Source: Melioribacteraceae bacterium
GTDB taxonomy: Bacteria > Bacteroidota > Ignavibacteria > Ignavibacteriales > Melioribacteraceae
Assembly: GCA_016927595.1 (NCBI GenBank)
Contig: JAFGMI010000023.1
Coordinates: 1 to 64,000 of the forward strand
DNA length: 64,000 nucleotides
Direction: 5' to 3'
Of this stretch, positions 52,716-62,141 are shown piece after piece. The position numbers and the translations under genes are program-made. Below the pieces are notes generated by a model. That model did no database searches. It had not been told where the DNA came from and saw nothing but the letters and a program-made list of their open reading frames with translations. Numbering within the stretch: the stretch's first letter is position 1; the number at the start of each line of letters is the position of its first letter.

Positions 52716-54140
52716 ATGGCGACTTACAAAACACCCGATGTTTACATCGAAGAAATCTCCCTGTTTCCACCTTCCGTTGCAGAGGTTGAAACAGCTATTC
52801 CAGCTTTTATCGGTTACACCGAAAAAGCAAAAAAAAATGTTGCAGATGATCTGAATTTTGTTCCTACCCGTATCTCATCGCTGGTTGAATACGAGGAATA
52901 TTTCGGGAAGGCAAACTCGGAATCATTTGAAATAGATGTAGTGGAAGACACTACTGACAAAACCTATACTGTTACGGCAAAACGTGTTAATACGGGAACA
53001 TTATACCGTATGTACTATTCGATGAAAATGTTTTTCGATAACGGCGGCGGACCTTGTTATATTATTTCAGTCGGCGACTACTCCGACTCAATTTCCAAAG
53101 GCGATACAACCACACCGGCAGGTTTATTGGGAGGTCTTGCTGCGCTCGAAAAGGAAGATGAGCCCACCATCATTGTATTCCCCGATGCTGTTGAACTGAG
53201 CGCTTCTGCCGATTATTATTCAGTTATGGATTCGGCGCTTGCGCAATGCAAGAAACTGCAGGATAGAGTTGCCGTAATAGATGTTCATGATCAAAATACA
53301 ACTACTTTCCGCAATACGATCCGGTCTGATGAGGACTATGTAAAATACGGCGCCGCATATCATCCCTGGCTTCTTACAACAATTAATTACAACTATACTG
53401 AAGATAAGGTAACAATAAAAAAACATGTACAAGAAGACGGGAGTACCCCCACAACCGATTTAACGGGTAAAACACTAAAAAGTACCGAGATTAAAAGCAG
53501 TACAAATGTTTTGTATAATAAAATAATAAGTGAACTTAGCACTTGTGACGAAGGAAGAGTTACTTTGCCTCCGAGCAGTGCTGTTGCCGGTGTTTATTCG
53601 CGTGTTGATAAAGACAGAGGAGTTTGGAAGGCGCCTGCAAATGTTCCGCTTTTAGATGTAATCAAGCCGACAATCAAAATTACCAGCGAAGATCAGGAAA
53701 GTCTGAATATCGACAGTACAGGTGGTAAATCGATAAATGCTATCAGGGCGTTTACAGGTAAAGGTACGCTTGTTTGGGGTGCACGAACTCTTGCAGGTAA
53801 CAGCAATGAATGGCGCTACGTTTCTGTGAGGAGATTTTATAATATGGTGGAGGAGTCGGTTAAAAAATCCACATACTGGGCGGTGTTTGAACCGAACGAT
53901 GCAAATACATGGCTTAAAGTAAAATCGATGATAGAAAATTTTCTTACTAAAAAATGGCGCGAAGGTGCACTGGCGGGTGCAAAAGCGGATGAAGCATTTT
54001 TTGTTAAAGTTGGTTTGGGTATTACAATGACTTCGCTTGATATTCTGGAAGGAAGAATGAATGTTGAAATAGGCATGGCGGTTGTTCGTCCTGCGGAATT
54101 CATAATTCTAAAATTCTCGCATAAAATGCAGGAATCGTAA
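52716..54140 (+). CDS. eCIS contractile sheath protein
   Basis: 474 residues. MATYKTPDVYIEEISLFPPSV and AVETAIPAFIGYTEKA-like sequence (here VEVETAIPAF region, residues 25-37) form the N-terminal sheath arm. The C-terminal part (RAFTGKGTLVWGARTL, VFEPNDANTWLKVK, REGALAGAKADEAFFVKVG) is the conserved sheath core shared with T4 gp18-type proteins. It polymerises round the inner tube and contracts to drive it into the target. Only one sheath gene is seen, whereas PVC and Afp have three. GGGAG lies upstream of the ATG. Confidence 0.95.
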   Translation: MATYKTPDVYIEEISLFPPSVAEVETAIPAFIGYTEKAKKNVADDLNFVPTRISSLVEYEEYFGKANSESFEIDVVEDTTDKTYTVTAKRVNTGTLYRMYYSMKMFFDNGGGPCYIISVGDYSDSISKGDTTTPAGLLGGLAALEKEDEPTIIVFPDAVELSASADYYSVMDSALAQCKKLQDRVAVIDVHDQNTTTFRNTIRSDEDYVKYGAAYHPWLLTTINYNYTEDKVTIKKHVQEDGSTPTTDLTGKTLKSTEIKSSTNVLYNKIISELSTCDEGRVTLPPSSAVAGVYSRVDKDRGVWKAPANVPLLDVIKPTIKITSEDQESLNIDSTGGKSINAIRAFTGKGTLVWGARTLAGNSNEWRYVSVRRFYNMVEESVKKSTYWAVFEPNDANTWLKVKSMIENFLTKKWREGALAGAKADEAFFVKVGLGITMTSLDILEGRMNVEIGMAVVRPAEFIILKFSHKMQES

Positions 54141-54234
54141 TTGACAGCGCTATAAAATTATTGAATTAAATTATTTCAGTTGGACATCGGATATATCAGA
54201 AAATTTAATGATTAAATAAAATTGGAGATAAAAA

Positions 54235-54666
54235 ATGGCTGACTATCCATTACCAGTGTTTCACTTTCAGGTTACATGGGGTGGAACGAACCTTGGATTT
54301 GCAGAAGTATCAGGGTTAAATATTGAAACCCAGGTAATTGAGTATAGGGATGGACTTACTCCCGAATACTCCGCTTCGAAAATGCCAGGTATCCCGAAGT
54401 ACGGCAATATTACTTTGAAGAGGGGTATACTGCCTGCCGATAACGAATTTTACACTTGGTTGAATACAACAAAGCTGAATATAGTTGATAGACGTGATTT
54501 GATTATTAGTCTGTTAAATGAAAAGCACGAACCGGTAATGTCCTGGAAAGCCGTCAACGCATTTCCGGTTAAGATTGAGGGACCCGGTTTGAAAGCAACG
54601 GGTAACGAGGTGGCAATCGAATCAATTGAAATTGCCCACGAGGGTTTAACAATAGAAAACGAGTAA
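54235..54666 (+). CDS. eCIS inner tube protein 1 (gp19/Hcp-like)
   Basis: 143 residues of the phage tail tube (T4 gp19-like) family: PVFHFQVTWGGTNLGFAEVS, YRDGLTPEYSASKMPG, GNITLKRG and WKAVNAFPVKIEGPGLKATG. It would form the rings of the inner tube. The second tube gene follows four bases after its stop. GGAGAT precedes the ATG. Confidence 0.93.
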   Translation: MADYPLPVFHFQVTWGGTNLGFAEVSGLNIETQVIEYRDGLTPEYSASKMPGIPKYGNITLKRGILPADNEFYTWLNTTKLNIVDRRDLIISLLNEKHEPVMSWKAVNAFPVKIEGPGLKATGNEVAIESIEIAHEGLTIENE

Positions 54667-54670
54667 TATA

Positions 54671-55117
54671 ATGGCTGGTTACTATCCACCAACAGGTTTT
54701 CATTTCAGGGTGGAGTTCGGATTGTCTTTGCCTGAAAATGACACCCGGTTTCAGGAAGTATCCGGATTTACAACTGAGTTGGGAATAGAGGAAATTGTTG
54801 AAGGCGGTGAAAACAGGTTTTCACACCGTCTTCCCACGAGAGGCAAGTATGGTAACCTGATTTTAAAGAGAGGGTTATTTACTGATTCGAAACTCATTGA
54901 GTGGTGTAAGGATGCTATTGAGGGATTCATATTCTTACCGACTACGGTTAATGTAACTCTTCTGAATGAGAAGCACGAACCTGTTGGTCATACATACAGT
55001 TTTGTAAATGCATGGCCCGTAAAGTGGTCGGTGTCGGATTTCAAAGCCCAGGAAAATTCAATAGTAGTCGAAACTCTGGAACTTGCTTACAGCTATTTCA
55101 CACGATCGAAATTATAA
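54671..55117 (+). CDS. eCIS inner tube protein 2 (tube initiator, Pvc5-like)
   Basis: 148 residues, homologous to the preceding tube protein: FHFRVEFGLSLPENDTRFQE, RGKYGNLILKRGLF and SFVNAWPVKWSVSDFKAQEN. The larger insert after the first strand (SLPENDTR) suits the Pvc5/Afp5 type, which starts the tube on the baseplate spike. The division of labour between the two tube proteins is inferred from family knowledge. Confidence 0.88.
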   Translation: MAGYYPPTGFHFRVEFGLSLPENDTRFQEVSGFTTELGIEEIVEGGENRFSHRLPTRGKYGNLILKRGLFTDSKLIEWCKDAIEGFIFLPTTVNVTLLNEKHEPVGHTYSFVNAWPVKWSVSDFKAQENSIVVETLELAYSYFTRSKL

Positions 55118-55127
55118 AGAGGTGTTT

Positions 55128-55289
55128 ATGCCGGTTGAAGTAAAAGAATTGGTTATTAAAGCAGTTATTAACGGTGAGATGAAAAAGAAAGAAAAAATAA
55201 GACCTGAAGAAAAAATTGACCGCGAGGAGATAATACAGGATTGCGTAGAACAGGTTTTGGAGATACTGAATAGAAAAAACGAAAGGTAA
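55128..55289 (+). CDS. DUF5908 protein (Pvc6/Afp6-like)
   Basis: 53 residues from the ATG at 55128 (MPVEVKELVIKAVINGE), which follows AAAGAGGTG; a longer frame to 55083 overlaps the tube gene and is rejected. It is a small, highly charged protein, and its opening strand motif MPVEVKELVIKA is typical of DUF5908, encoded in eCIS clusters between the tube and the LysM adaptor genes. The exact role is unknown. Confidence 0.85.
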   Translation: MPVEVKELVIKAVINGEMKKKEKIRPEEKIDREEIIQDCVEQVLEILNRKNER

Positions 55290-55317
55290 GAAGAAATTAT
55301 AAGAAAGAAGAAATCCG

Positions 55318-55989
55318 ATGTACGGTGAGTTGAAAAAATTAAAAATAGAAGCGTTCACCGATCTTGAATACAATAACAAGGTCGGTGAATATGTTGTGAT
55401 GTTCAATCCCTCGACTTATTCACAAAAATATGATATTGAATACGATGATGTTCAGGGTCAGGGTACTACAGGAAGTACACTGAAATTTGGATACATCAAA
55501 CCTCAGGAATATACTTTTGAATTTATTTTTGACGGCACAGGTGTAACGGGGGAATTATACGATGTTGCTGAGGAAATTGAAAACTTTTTATCGATAGTCG
55601 GTAAATATAAAGGAGATACGCACCGGACACTTTATCTCAGGATTTGCTGGGGGCAATTAACCTGTGACTGTGCGCTTAAAAATGCTGATATAACTTATAG
55701 CTTGTTCAATCCCGATGGATATCCGTTACGTGCAAAGATTACCGCGACTTTTCTGGAGAATAAAGACGATAAACTTCGCAGCTCTGAAGAAAATTCCAGC
55801 TCTCCCGATCTAACTCACTACAGGGAAATAAAACAGGGCGAGAACCTGCAACTTTTATGTAATGAAATTTACGGTGATCCTTCATATTATATTGATGTTG
55901 CAAAGGTAAACAGACTTAAAAATTTCAGAAAATTAAACCCCGGAAGCATAATTAGTTTCCCACCATTAAAATCAGGCGAATCAAAATGA
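55318..55989 (+). CDS. eCIS tube/spike adaptor with LysM domain (Pvc7/Afp7-like)
   Basis: 223 residues. The N-terminal part (VVMFNPSTYSQKYDIEYDD, YTFEFIFDGTG, RICWGQLTCDCALKNADITY) is the CIS tube-adaptor domain; the C-terminal ~50 residues (YREIKQGENLQLLCNEIYG, NPGSIISFPPL) are a LysM-type domain. In Afp, this protein glues the tube initiator to the spike at the baseplate hub. Its stop overlaps the spike gene start by four bases (ATGA). Confidence 0.92.
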   Translation: MYGELKKLKIEAFTDLEYNNKVGEYVVMFNPSTYSQKYDIEYDDVQGQGTTGSTLKFGYIKPQEYTFEFIFDGTGVTGELYDVAEEIENFLSIVGKYKGDTHRTLYLRICWGQLTCDCALKNADITYSLFNPDGYPLRAKITATFLENKDDKLRSSEENSSSPDLTHYREIKQGENLQLLCNEIYGDPSYYIDVAKVNRLKNFRKLNPGSIISFPPLKSGESK

Positions 55990-57734
55990 GTGAGGACAAA
56001 ATATTACCGGTTGAACAAACTACCGATTTAGCAACATTCACTATAATATCCGGCGGGAATAAAATAAGTAAAGAATACCACGTTATATCTATTACGGTAA
56101 CAAAGGAGGTTAACCGTATACCTACTGCAAAGATTATTTTTGCAGACGGCGATGCAGCGAAAGGAGATTTCGAATTAAGTAATCAAGACTTATTCATACC
56201 CGGAGAAGAGATTGAGGTACAGGCAGGATATCATAACGATGAGAGTACAATCTTCAAAGGAATTATTGTCAGCCATTCATTGAAAGCAAGAAAAAATAAA
56301 TCTTCGCAACTGGTTATTGAGTGCAGGGATAATGCTGTTAAAATGACTGCGGGCAGAAAGAACAAATATTATTATGAATCAAAGGACTCAGATATTATTG
56401 AAGAAATAATTAAGAGTTACAATCTCTCAACGGACATTGAAGCGACAGATGTCGATCACAAAGAGATGGTTCAGTTCTATTCAACGGATTGGGATTTCAT
56501 AGTTTCGCGTGCTGAAGCAAATGGTAAAATGATATTTGTAAATGACGGCAAAATTTCCATGATGGAACCTGAAACAACAACAGATCCGGTTTTATCCCTT
56601 GGTTATGGTCCGCCGATAATAGAATTCGAAGCTGAAATGGATGCACGTTATCAATACCCTTCAATTAAATCGAGTTCGTGGGATTATACTTCCCAGGAAG
56701 TTGCTGAAGAAGAAGCTGAAGAGCCTTCAATAACTGAAGCAGGGAATATTGATGCAGATGAATTAAGCGATGTTCTGGAACTGAGCGAATTTAGTCAGAG
56801 ACACTCCGGTAAATTAGATGACAATGAACTGAGAGCTTGGGCAAACAGCAGATTGTTAAAAAGTAAGCTCGCGAAAATAAGGGGAAGAATCAGAATAGAA
56901 GGTTACAACAATATAACACCGGGTGATACGATTGAAATGACAGGAATGGGAGATCGGTTTAACGGAAAAGTATTTGTCAGTGGTGTGAGCCATCAGTTGT
57001 ACCGGAACTATTGGGAAACAGATATTCAATTTGGAATATCCCCGGACTGGTTCGCAAAAGCTTCTGATATTATGGATGTAAACGGAGGCGGTCTTGTGCC
57101 CGGAATACAGGGGCTGCATATAGGCATTGTAACGCAACTTGAGAGTGATCCGGACGGCGAAGACAGAGTGCTTGTTAAAATGCCTTTAATCGATACAAAC
57201 GAGGAAGGTGTCTGGGCAAGAGTTGCGACTTTGGATGCCGGTGAAAACCGAGGCTCCTTTTTCCGTCCGGAAATCGGCGATGAAGTGGTTCTCGGATTTC
57301 TTAATGATGATCCGCGTGACCCGATTCTTCTCGGTATGCTGAACAGCAGCGCTAAACCGGCACCTATAACAGCTAGTGATACTAATCCGGAAAAAGGATT
57401 TGTAACAAGAGAAGATCTGAAACTTATATTCAATGATGAAAAAAAAGTAATAACGATTGAAACTCCGGGCGGAAATATTATAACATTGACGGATAATGAC
57501 GGTGCAATTAAACTGGTGGATGAGAATAGTAATAAAATTACGATGGATTCGAATGGTATATCAATTGAAAGTGCAAAGGATGTAAAAATCAAGGCTGCCG
57601 GCGATGTTAAAGTAGATGGTACAAACATTGAAATAAAGGCAAAAGCACAATTCAAGGCTGAAGGCTCTGCCGGCGCAGAAGTTTCGAGCAGTGCAACAGC
57701 AACATTAAAAGGTTCCATTGTACAAATTAATTAG
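55986..57734 (+). CDS. eCIS VgrG-like central spike (Pvc8/Afp8-like)
   Basis: 582 residues. N-terminal gp27/late-control-D-like domains (about 20-360: RIPTAKIIFADGDAAKGDFE, STDWDFIVSRAEANG), a gp5-type OB domain (about 370-450: GIVTQLESDPDGEDRVLVKM, GFLNDDPRDPILLGML), and a C-terminal beta-helix of short repeats (GIPIESAKDVKIKAAGDVK-like, about 500-582). As a trimer it forms the needle that pierces the target membrane, capped by the PAAR tip encoded next. No fused effector domain is visible. Confidence 0.93.
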   Translation: MSEDKILPVEQTTDLATFTIISGGNKISKEYHVISITVTKEVNRIPTAKIIFADGDAAKGDFELSNQDLFIPGEEIEVQAGYHNDESTIFKGIIVSHSLKARKNKSSQLVIECRDNAVKMTAGRKNKYYYESKDSDIIEEIIKSYNLSTDIEATDVDHKEMVQFYSTDWDFIVSRAEANGKMIFVNDGKISMMEPETTTDPVLSLGYGPPIIEFEAEMDARYQYPSIKSSSWDYTSQEVAEEEAEEPSITEAGNIDADELSDVLELSEFSQRHSGKLDDNELRAWANSRLLKSKLAKIRGRIRIEGYNNITPGDTIEMTGMGDRFNGKVFVSGVSHQLYRNYWETDIQFGISPDWFAKASDIMDVNGGGLVPGIQGLHIGIVTQLESDPDGEDRVLVKMPLIDTNEEGVWARVATLDAGENRGSFFRPEIGDEVVLGFLNDDPRDPILLGMLNSSAKPAPITASDTNPEKGFVTREDLKLIFNDEKKVITIETPGGNIITLTDNDGAIKLVDENSNKITMDSNGISIESAKDVKIKAAGDVKVDGTNIEIKAKAQFKAEGSAGAEVSSSATATLKGSIVQIN

Positions 57735-57804
57735 GAGTTTGTCGACAAAAATTCCTGGTATAATGAGTGGCAAGTAAATTCAATTCAGAAAGGAGATGTA
57801 GGAT

Positions 57805-58083
57805 ATGCCTCCTGCTGTTAGGGTAACGGATTTAAGCGTACATGGAGGAACTGTAGTTGGTCCGGGAGTTTCAACTGTTTTAATCGGCGGAATGCCTGCA
57901 GCGGTTGCTGGCGACATGCATGTCTGCCCCATACCACCGATTGTGCACCAGCCCACTGTAAGTCCATTCCCGATGGGAAGTGCAACGGTTTTAATCGGTG
58001 GGAGACCTGCGCTTAGAGTCGGAGACATTTGCGGTTGCGGCGCAACTGCAGCGGTAGGCTTACCAACAGTAATTATAGGATAA
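57805..58083 (+). CDS. PAAR-domain spike tip protein (Pvc10/Afp10-like)
   Basis: 92 residues of glycine/proline-rich PAAR repeats: VSTVLIGGMPAAVAGDMHVC, ATVLIGGRPALRVGDICGCG and a final VGLPTVIIG. His and Cys residues (MHVC, IVHQ, CGCG) should bind one zinc near the apex. It sharpens the VgrG-like trimer. AAAGGAGATG lies upstream of the ATG, about 12 bases away. No C-terminal toxin extension is present. Confidence 0.92.
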   Translation: MPPAVRVTDLSVHGGTVVGPGVSTVLIGGMPAAVAGDMHVCPIPPIVHQPTVSPFPMGSATVLIGGRPALRVGDICGCGATAAVGLPTVIIG

Positions 58084-58089
58084 AAAATT

Positions 58090-58500
58090 ATGGCATCAAA
58101 ATTTGCTTTTGTCGGCACCGGCTGGAAATTTCCTCCGGTATTTGAAAAAGAATCGGCATCTGTTGAAATGCTTGCTGATGAAAAAGATATTAACAGCAGT
58201 CTTGAAATACTATTTTCAACATCTGTTGGTGAGAGAATAATGCAGCCTAAATACGGCTCAAATTTAAAAAGATTACTGTTCGATCCTATAGACACTTCCC
58301 TGAAAGCTTATATAAAAAATATCATTAAAACCGCAATACTTTATTTCGAACCCCGTATAAATCTGGATGATATTATGATTGATCCGAAGGAAGAGGAGGG
58401 GCTGATAATTATAACACTCGAATATACGATCAGGAATACTAATTCAAGATACAATTACGTTTATCCTTTTTATATAAATGAAGGTACAAATATTCAGTAA
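58090..58500 (+). CDS. gp25-like baseplate protein (Pvc9/Afp9-like)
   Basis: 136 residues, GPW/gp25 family. The conserved core is KDINSSLEILFSTSVGERIM followed by PKYGSNLKRLLFDP. It starts sheath polymerisation on the baseplate. Its stop overlaps the start of the next baseplate gene (TAATG). Confidence 0.93.
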   Translation: MASKFAFVGTGWKFPPVFEKESASVEMLADEKDINSSLEILFSTSVGERIMQPKYGSNLKRLLFDPIDTSLKAYIKNIIKTAILYFEPRINLDDIMIDPKEEEGLIIITLEYTIRNTNSRYNYVYPFYINEGTNIQ

Positions 58501-61500
58501 TGTCTTCAGACTGCAACATAAAGAACCCGTTGAAACGAGACGGTACGAGTCAGAATAAGAGACTCCTTAAAGCATTAGATCCTGCTTATATAAAGGTAGA
58601 CGAAAGAAATATAAGCGACCTGCTTTTATTTGTCAGCAAGTATGCCGAAAAAGTACAATACTATAATTCTAAAAATAAACCTGATGGGAACTGGAAAGAT
58701 TTTATTGAGAACGATGTATCTGCAATTGTTTCCATAATAGCTCTTAAAGATTTATCCGATTTAAAGAGTTGTGTTAAAGCGGACTTAATCAAGATTAAAA
58801 AATCTAAGCTTCTCTATAAATCAACAAAAACAGCGCTGAATAATTTATTCAGACATATTTTCTTCGTATGCGAAGAACTTAATTCGTGGTATATTAAATC
58901 AATATCCGGGTTAAAACTAAACTCTGAATTGAAACAGATTATTACTTCGCAGTTAAGTGATAGCCTTAAATCAGTGATTACAGCATATAAATATGCTAAA
59001 GCCGAAAAATATCTTGCTGATGATAAAGCGAATAAATGCAAGGAAAACCTGTATGTTGGTGATATTCTAAACAGTAGTTTTAATTCGGTCTGGATACCCC
59101 GGAGCAGTGTGTCCGGTTTATCCTGGTCTGCATATTTACAGTCCATTCCCGATGATGATTTTACGTTATTCGGCAGCTCGGGAACCAATATAAATATGGT
59201 AAAATCCGCTGCGGAGAAACTTGAGACGATAATTGATAAATTTATCGGAGCGCAGGCACGGTTAATTAAACGGTCTCCTGATTATTTAAAACAAACACTT
59301 GAAAGCTACACTTCACATCAGCCGCAAATGGCTTTGCTTTTGGCTTTTTTACAATTGTTCAAGTACGCTCAGGACGATCTTAACAAGATGACTAAAAGGC
59401 ATCTCGATTTCTACTATCAAAAAGTACTCAGGCTGAATCTTAACGATGCAACTCCTGATACTGTACATGTTATATTTGATTTAGCAAAACATGTTGACAG
59501 TTACTTAATAAAGAAAGGAACGCAATTAAAAGCAGGCAAGGATTCCAAAGGCGTAGAAGTTGTTTATGAAGTTGATGAAGATACAGTATTCAACACGGCA
59601 TCGGTACAAAAATTAAAATCTGTGTTTATTGATAAATCTGACAACTACAGAATATACTGCGCTCCTGTTGCCAATTCCAGCGATGGAAACGGAGGAGACC
59701 TGGATGAAGAGGAGCCTAAATGGAAAACATTCGGTGAAAGTCAGAAACAGGATAGCGTATTTAAAGTTACTGAAGAAAGAACGATGTTGTTCGCTTCGAT
59801 TGGTATTGCTATCACTTCACCTGTGTTATTTCTCTCTCAGGGGCTGAGAACTGTAACAATAACATTTACATGCAGCAGCGGCTTATCATCCTTATCCGGA
59901 AGAGAAACTCAAGTTAAGGATGCATTTGCTTTCTACTTAAGCGGCGAAGAAAAATGGATCGCTGCAACAACTAAATCAGTTACCGCTGATACTTCTGCCG
60001 CAACATTAAGCTTTGTTATAGAACTTTCGCAGGATTGTGAAGAGACAGTCGCTTTCAACTCGGAAAAGCTGACCGACGGATTTGTCTCGGATTATCCTGT
60101 TATGAAAATTATTCTAAAAAACCCGACCGACACCGACTATATCTACAGCGATCTTAAAGATATTACCATATCGAAAATAAATCTGCAAACGGATGTTAAG
60201 TATTTAAAAGATATAATTCTTCAGAATGATTCGGGGTTAATGAAAACCAATAAACCATTTTATCCTTTTAGTACCGTGCCCGGAGTCGGTTCAAATTTCT
60301 ATATAGGCAGTAAAGAAATATTTCAAAAAGATGTAACAAAAATTGCTCTTAATATCGAATGGAAAGATGTACCTGCTTCTAAGTTGGAGGAATATTATTA
60401 CTATTTAATGAAAATAAAGGATAATGAGAGCTTTAAAGTTGATGTGGACGTACTTATTGATAACGAGTGGGAAAATGTTGCTGAGTCACAAGCCATATTT
60501 GTTAAAGATCATGCTGAGAAAAACAAATCTATTAATCTCTCATTTGAGAGTTCACAAACAAAAAAGATAAAATATTATGCTGATATTATAGAGGATGAAT
60601 TAACAGAGTATAATACGTCGCTTCAAAGAGGATTTTTAAGATTAGCTCTTAAAGAACCGGCTGATTCTTTTGGTCATCATATTTATCGTGATACATATAC
60701 AAAAGCAATAATCCTGTATGCCAACAAACCATCAGACACTAAACTTCAGAAGGCTATTCCTAATGAACCCTATACACCTCTGATTAATAATATTTCGGTA
60801 GATTACACCGCCAGGGATGAAATTAATGTAACCTCATCCTCAAGTTATAAAACAGATGAGTCGAAATTTTACCATATTTATCCATTCGGCATTAAAGAAG
60901 TCAGAACAGCAGCTCCGGCATACGTTAATCTGCTGCCTTCATTCAAATTCACAAATGATATATACAAATACGAAAGCGAAGGAGAACTTTATATTGGTAT
61001 TAAGGATTTAGATCCCCCTCAGAATATTTCAATTCTTTTCCAGATGGCTGAAGGCAGTGCTGATCCCGAAGCAGATGAACAGAAAATATACTGGTCGTAT
61101 TTATCCAACAATGAATGGCTTGAATTTGAAGACACTGAAATTATTTCTGACACAACAGACGGACTTCTAAAATCCGGAATAATTAAATTCTCTGTTCCTT
61201 CGGATGCAACCAACGACGACACTTTAGTGACAAGCGGATATCACTGGATACGAGCTTGCGTTGACAATAATACCGAAGCTGTCTGCGATTCAATCGAGAT
61301 AATTGCTCAGGCGGTAAAAGCAAAATTTAAAGATAACTCGAACGATCCGAATTTTCTGGCTAATGTATTACCTGCAGATACTATTTCCAAAATGGTGGTT
61401 AAGGATGGGAGCGTTAAAAAGATTAAACAGCCGTATGCGTCTTTGGGAGGAAAGGTTAAAGAGACAAGCGGGGAATTTTATACAAGAGTAAGCGAACGTC

Positions 61501-62141
61501 TTCGTCATAAAGACCGCGGTGTTACTATCTGGGATTATGAAAAATTAATTCTTCAGGAATTTCCTCTCATTTATAAAGTTAAGTGTATCAATCACAGCAC
61601 TTATTACGGCGGTGATTCGGAATTCGCGCCGGGGTGTGTCAGTTTAATAGTCATTCCGAAACTTTTTAATAAAAACTCGGTAAATCCTCTTGAGCCAAGA
61701 GCGACTTCGGGCGAATTGAAAGAAATTAAAAAATTTCTTGAGAAAAAGATTTCGTTGTTCGCAGCTGAAAATATTATGGTGATGAATCCTTTATATGAAA
61801 AAATTATTGTTGAATTTCAGGTTGAGTTTATTAAGGGTTGCGATTGGGGTTATTATAAATCCAAACTGCATGATGAAATTATTGAGTACTTATCCCCCTG
61901 GGCGTACAAAGAGGGTGAAGATATTGCTTTCGGAGGCAGGATTAATAAATCGCTGATACTCAACTTCGTCGAGGAAAGAAATTATGTTGATTATGTTGCC
62001 GAGTTCAAGATGCTGCAGATAACCGATGATGATGGTACCAGAACATCAAAATATACTGAAGAAGCAGAATGTTCAACGGCACGATCGATACTGGTGTCAA
62101 ATGATGAGCATGTTATAAAACAGGTGACAACCTGCAAATGA
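58500..62141 (+). CDS. Large baseplate wedge protein (Pvc11/Afp11-like, baseplate J-type)
   Basis: 1213 residues. The N-terminal part (about 1-330) is helical; a middle region is beta-rich; the conserved C-terminal third has YTRVSERLRHKDRGVTIWDY, QEFPLIYKVKCINHS and FAPGCVSLIVIPK, typical of the gp6/J-like wedge proteins of eCIS. It builds the baseplate ring with the next protein (Pvc12-like). Its stop overlaps the next start by four bases (ATGA). Confidence 0.9.
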   Translation: MSSDCNIKNPLKRDGTSQNKRLLKALDPAYIKVDERNISDLLLFVSKYAEKVQYYNSKNKPDGNWKDFIENDVSAIVSIIALKDLSDLKSCVKADLIKIKKSKLLYKSTKTALNNLFRHIFFVCEELNSWYIKSISGLKLNSELKQIITSQLSDSLKSVITAYKYAKAEKYLADDKANKCKENLYVGDILNSSFNSVWIPRSSVSGLSWSAYLQSIPDDDFTLFGSSGTNINMVKSAAEKLETIIDKFIGAQARLIKRSPDYLKQTLESYTSHQPQMALLLAFLQLFKYAQDDLNKMTKRHLDFYYQKVLRLNLNDATPDTVHVIFDLAKHVDSYLIKKGTQLKAGKDSKGVEVVYEVDEDTVFNTASVQKLKSVFIDKSDNYRIYCAPVANSSDGNGGDLDEEEPKWKTFGESQKQDSVFKVTEERTMLFASIGIAITSPVLFLSQGLRTVTITFTCSSGLSSLSGRETQVKDAFAFYLSGEEKWIAATTKSVTADTSAATLSFVIELSQDCEETVAFNSEKLTDGFVSDYPVMKIILKNPTDTDYIYSDLKDITISKINLQTDVKYLKDIILQNDSGLMKTNKPFYPFSTVPGVGSNFYIGSKEIFQKDVTKIALNIEWKDVPASKLEEYYYYLMKIKDNESFKVDVDVLIDNEWENVAESQAIFVKDHAEKNKSINLSFESSQTKKIKYYADIIEDELTEYNTSLQRGFLRLALKEPADSFGHHIYRDTYTKAIILYANKPSDTKLQKAIPNEPYTPLINNISVDYTARDEINVTSSSSYKTDESKFYHIYPFGIKEVRTAAPAYVNLLPSFKFTNDIYKYESEGELYIGIKDLDPPQNISILFQMAEGSADPEADEQKIYWSYLSNNEWLEFEDTEIISDTTDGLLKSGIIKFSVPSDATNDDTLVTSGYHWIRACVDNNTEAVCDSIEIIAQAVKAKFKDNSNDPNFLANVLPADTISKMVVKDGSVKKIKQPYASLGGKVKETSGEFYTRVSERLRHKDRGVTIWDYEKLILQEFPLIYKVKCINHSTYYGGDSEFAPGCVSLIVIPKLFNKNSVNPLEPRATSGELKEIKKFLEKKISLFAAENIMVMNPLYEKIIVEFQVEFIKGCDWGYYKSKLHDEIIEYLSPWAYKEGEDIAFGGRINKSLILNFVEERNYVDYVAEFKMLQITDDDGTRTSKYTEEAECSTARSILVSNDEHVIKQVTTCK

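Noticed and set aside
57026-57718. Long antisense ORF (230 residues) opposite the VgrG-like gene
   Set aside because: The plus-strand frame is clearly the spike protein with family motifs; the antisense frame has low-complexity shadow composition.
57780-58295. Antisense ORF (171 residues) opposite the PAAR and gp25-like genes
   Set aside because: It is a mirror of two well-recognised plus-strand genes and has no family resemblance of its own.
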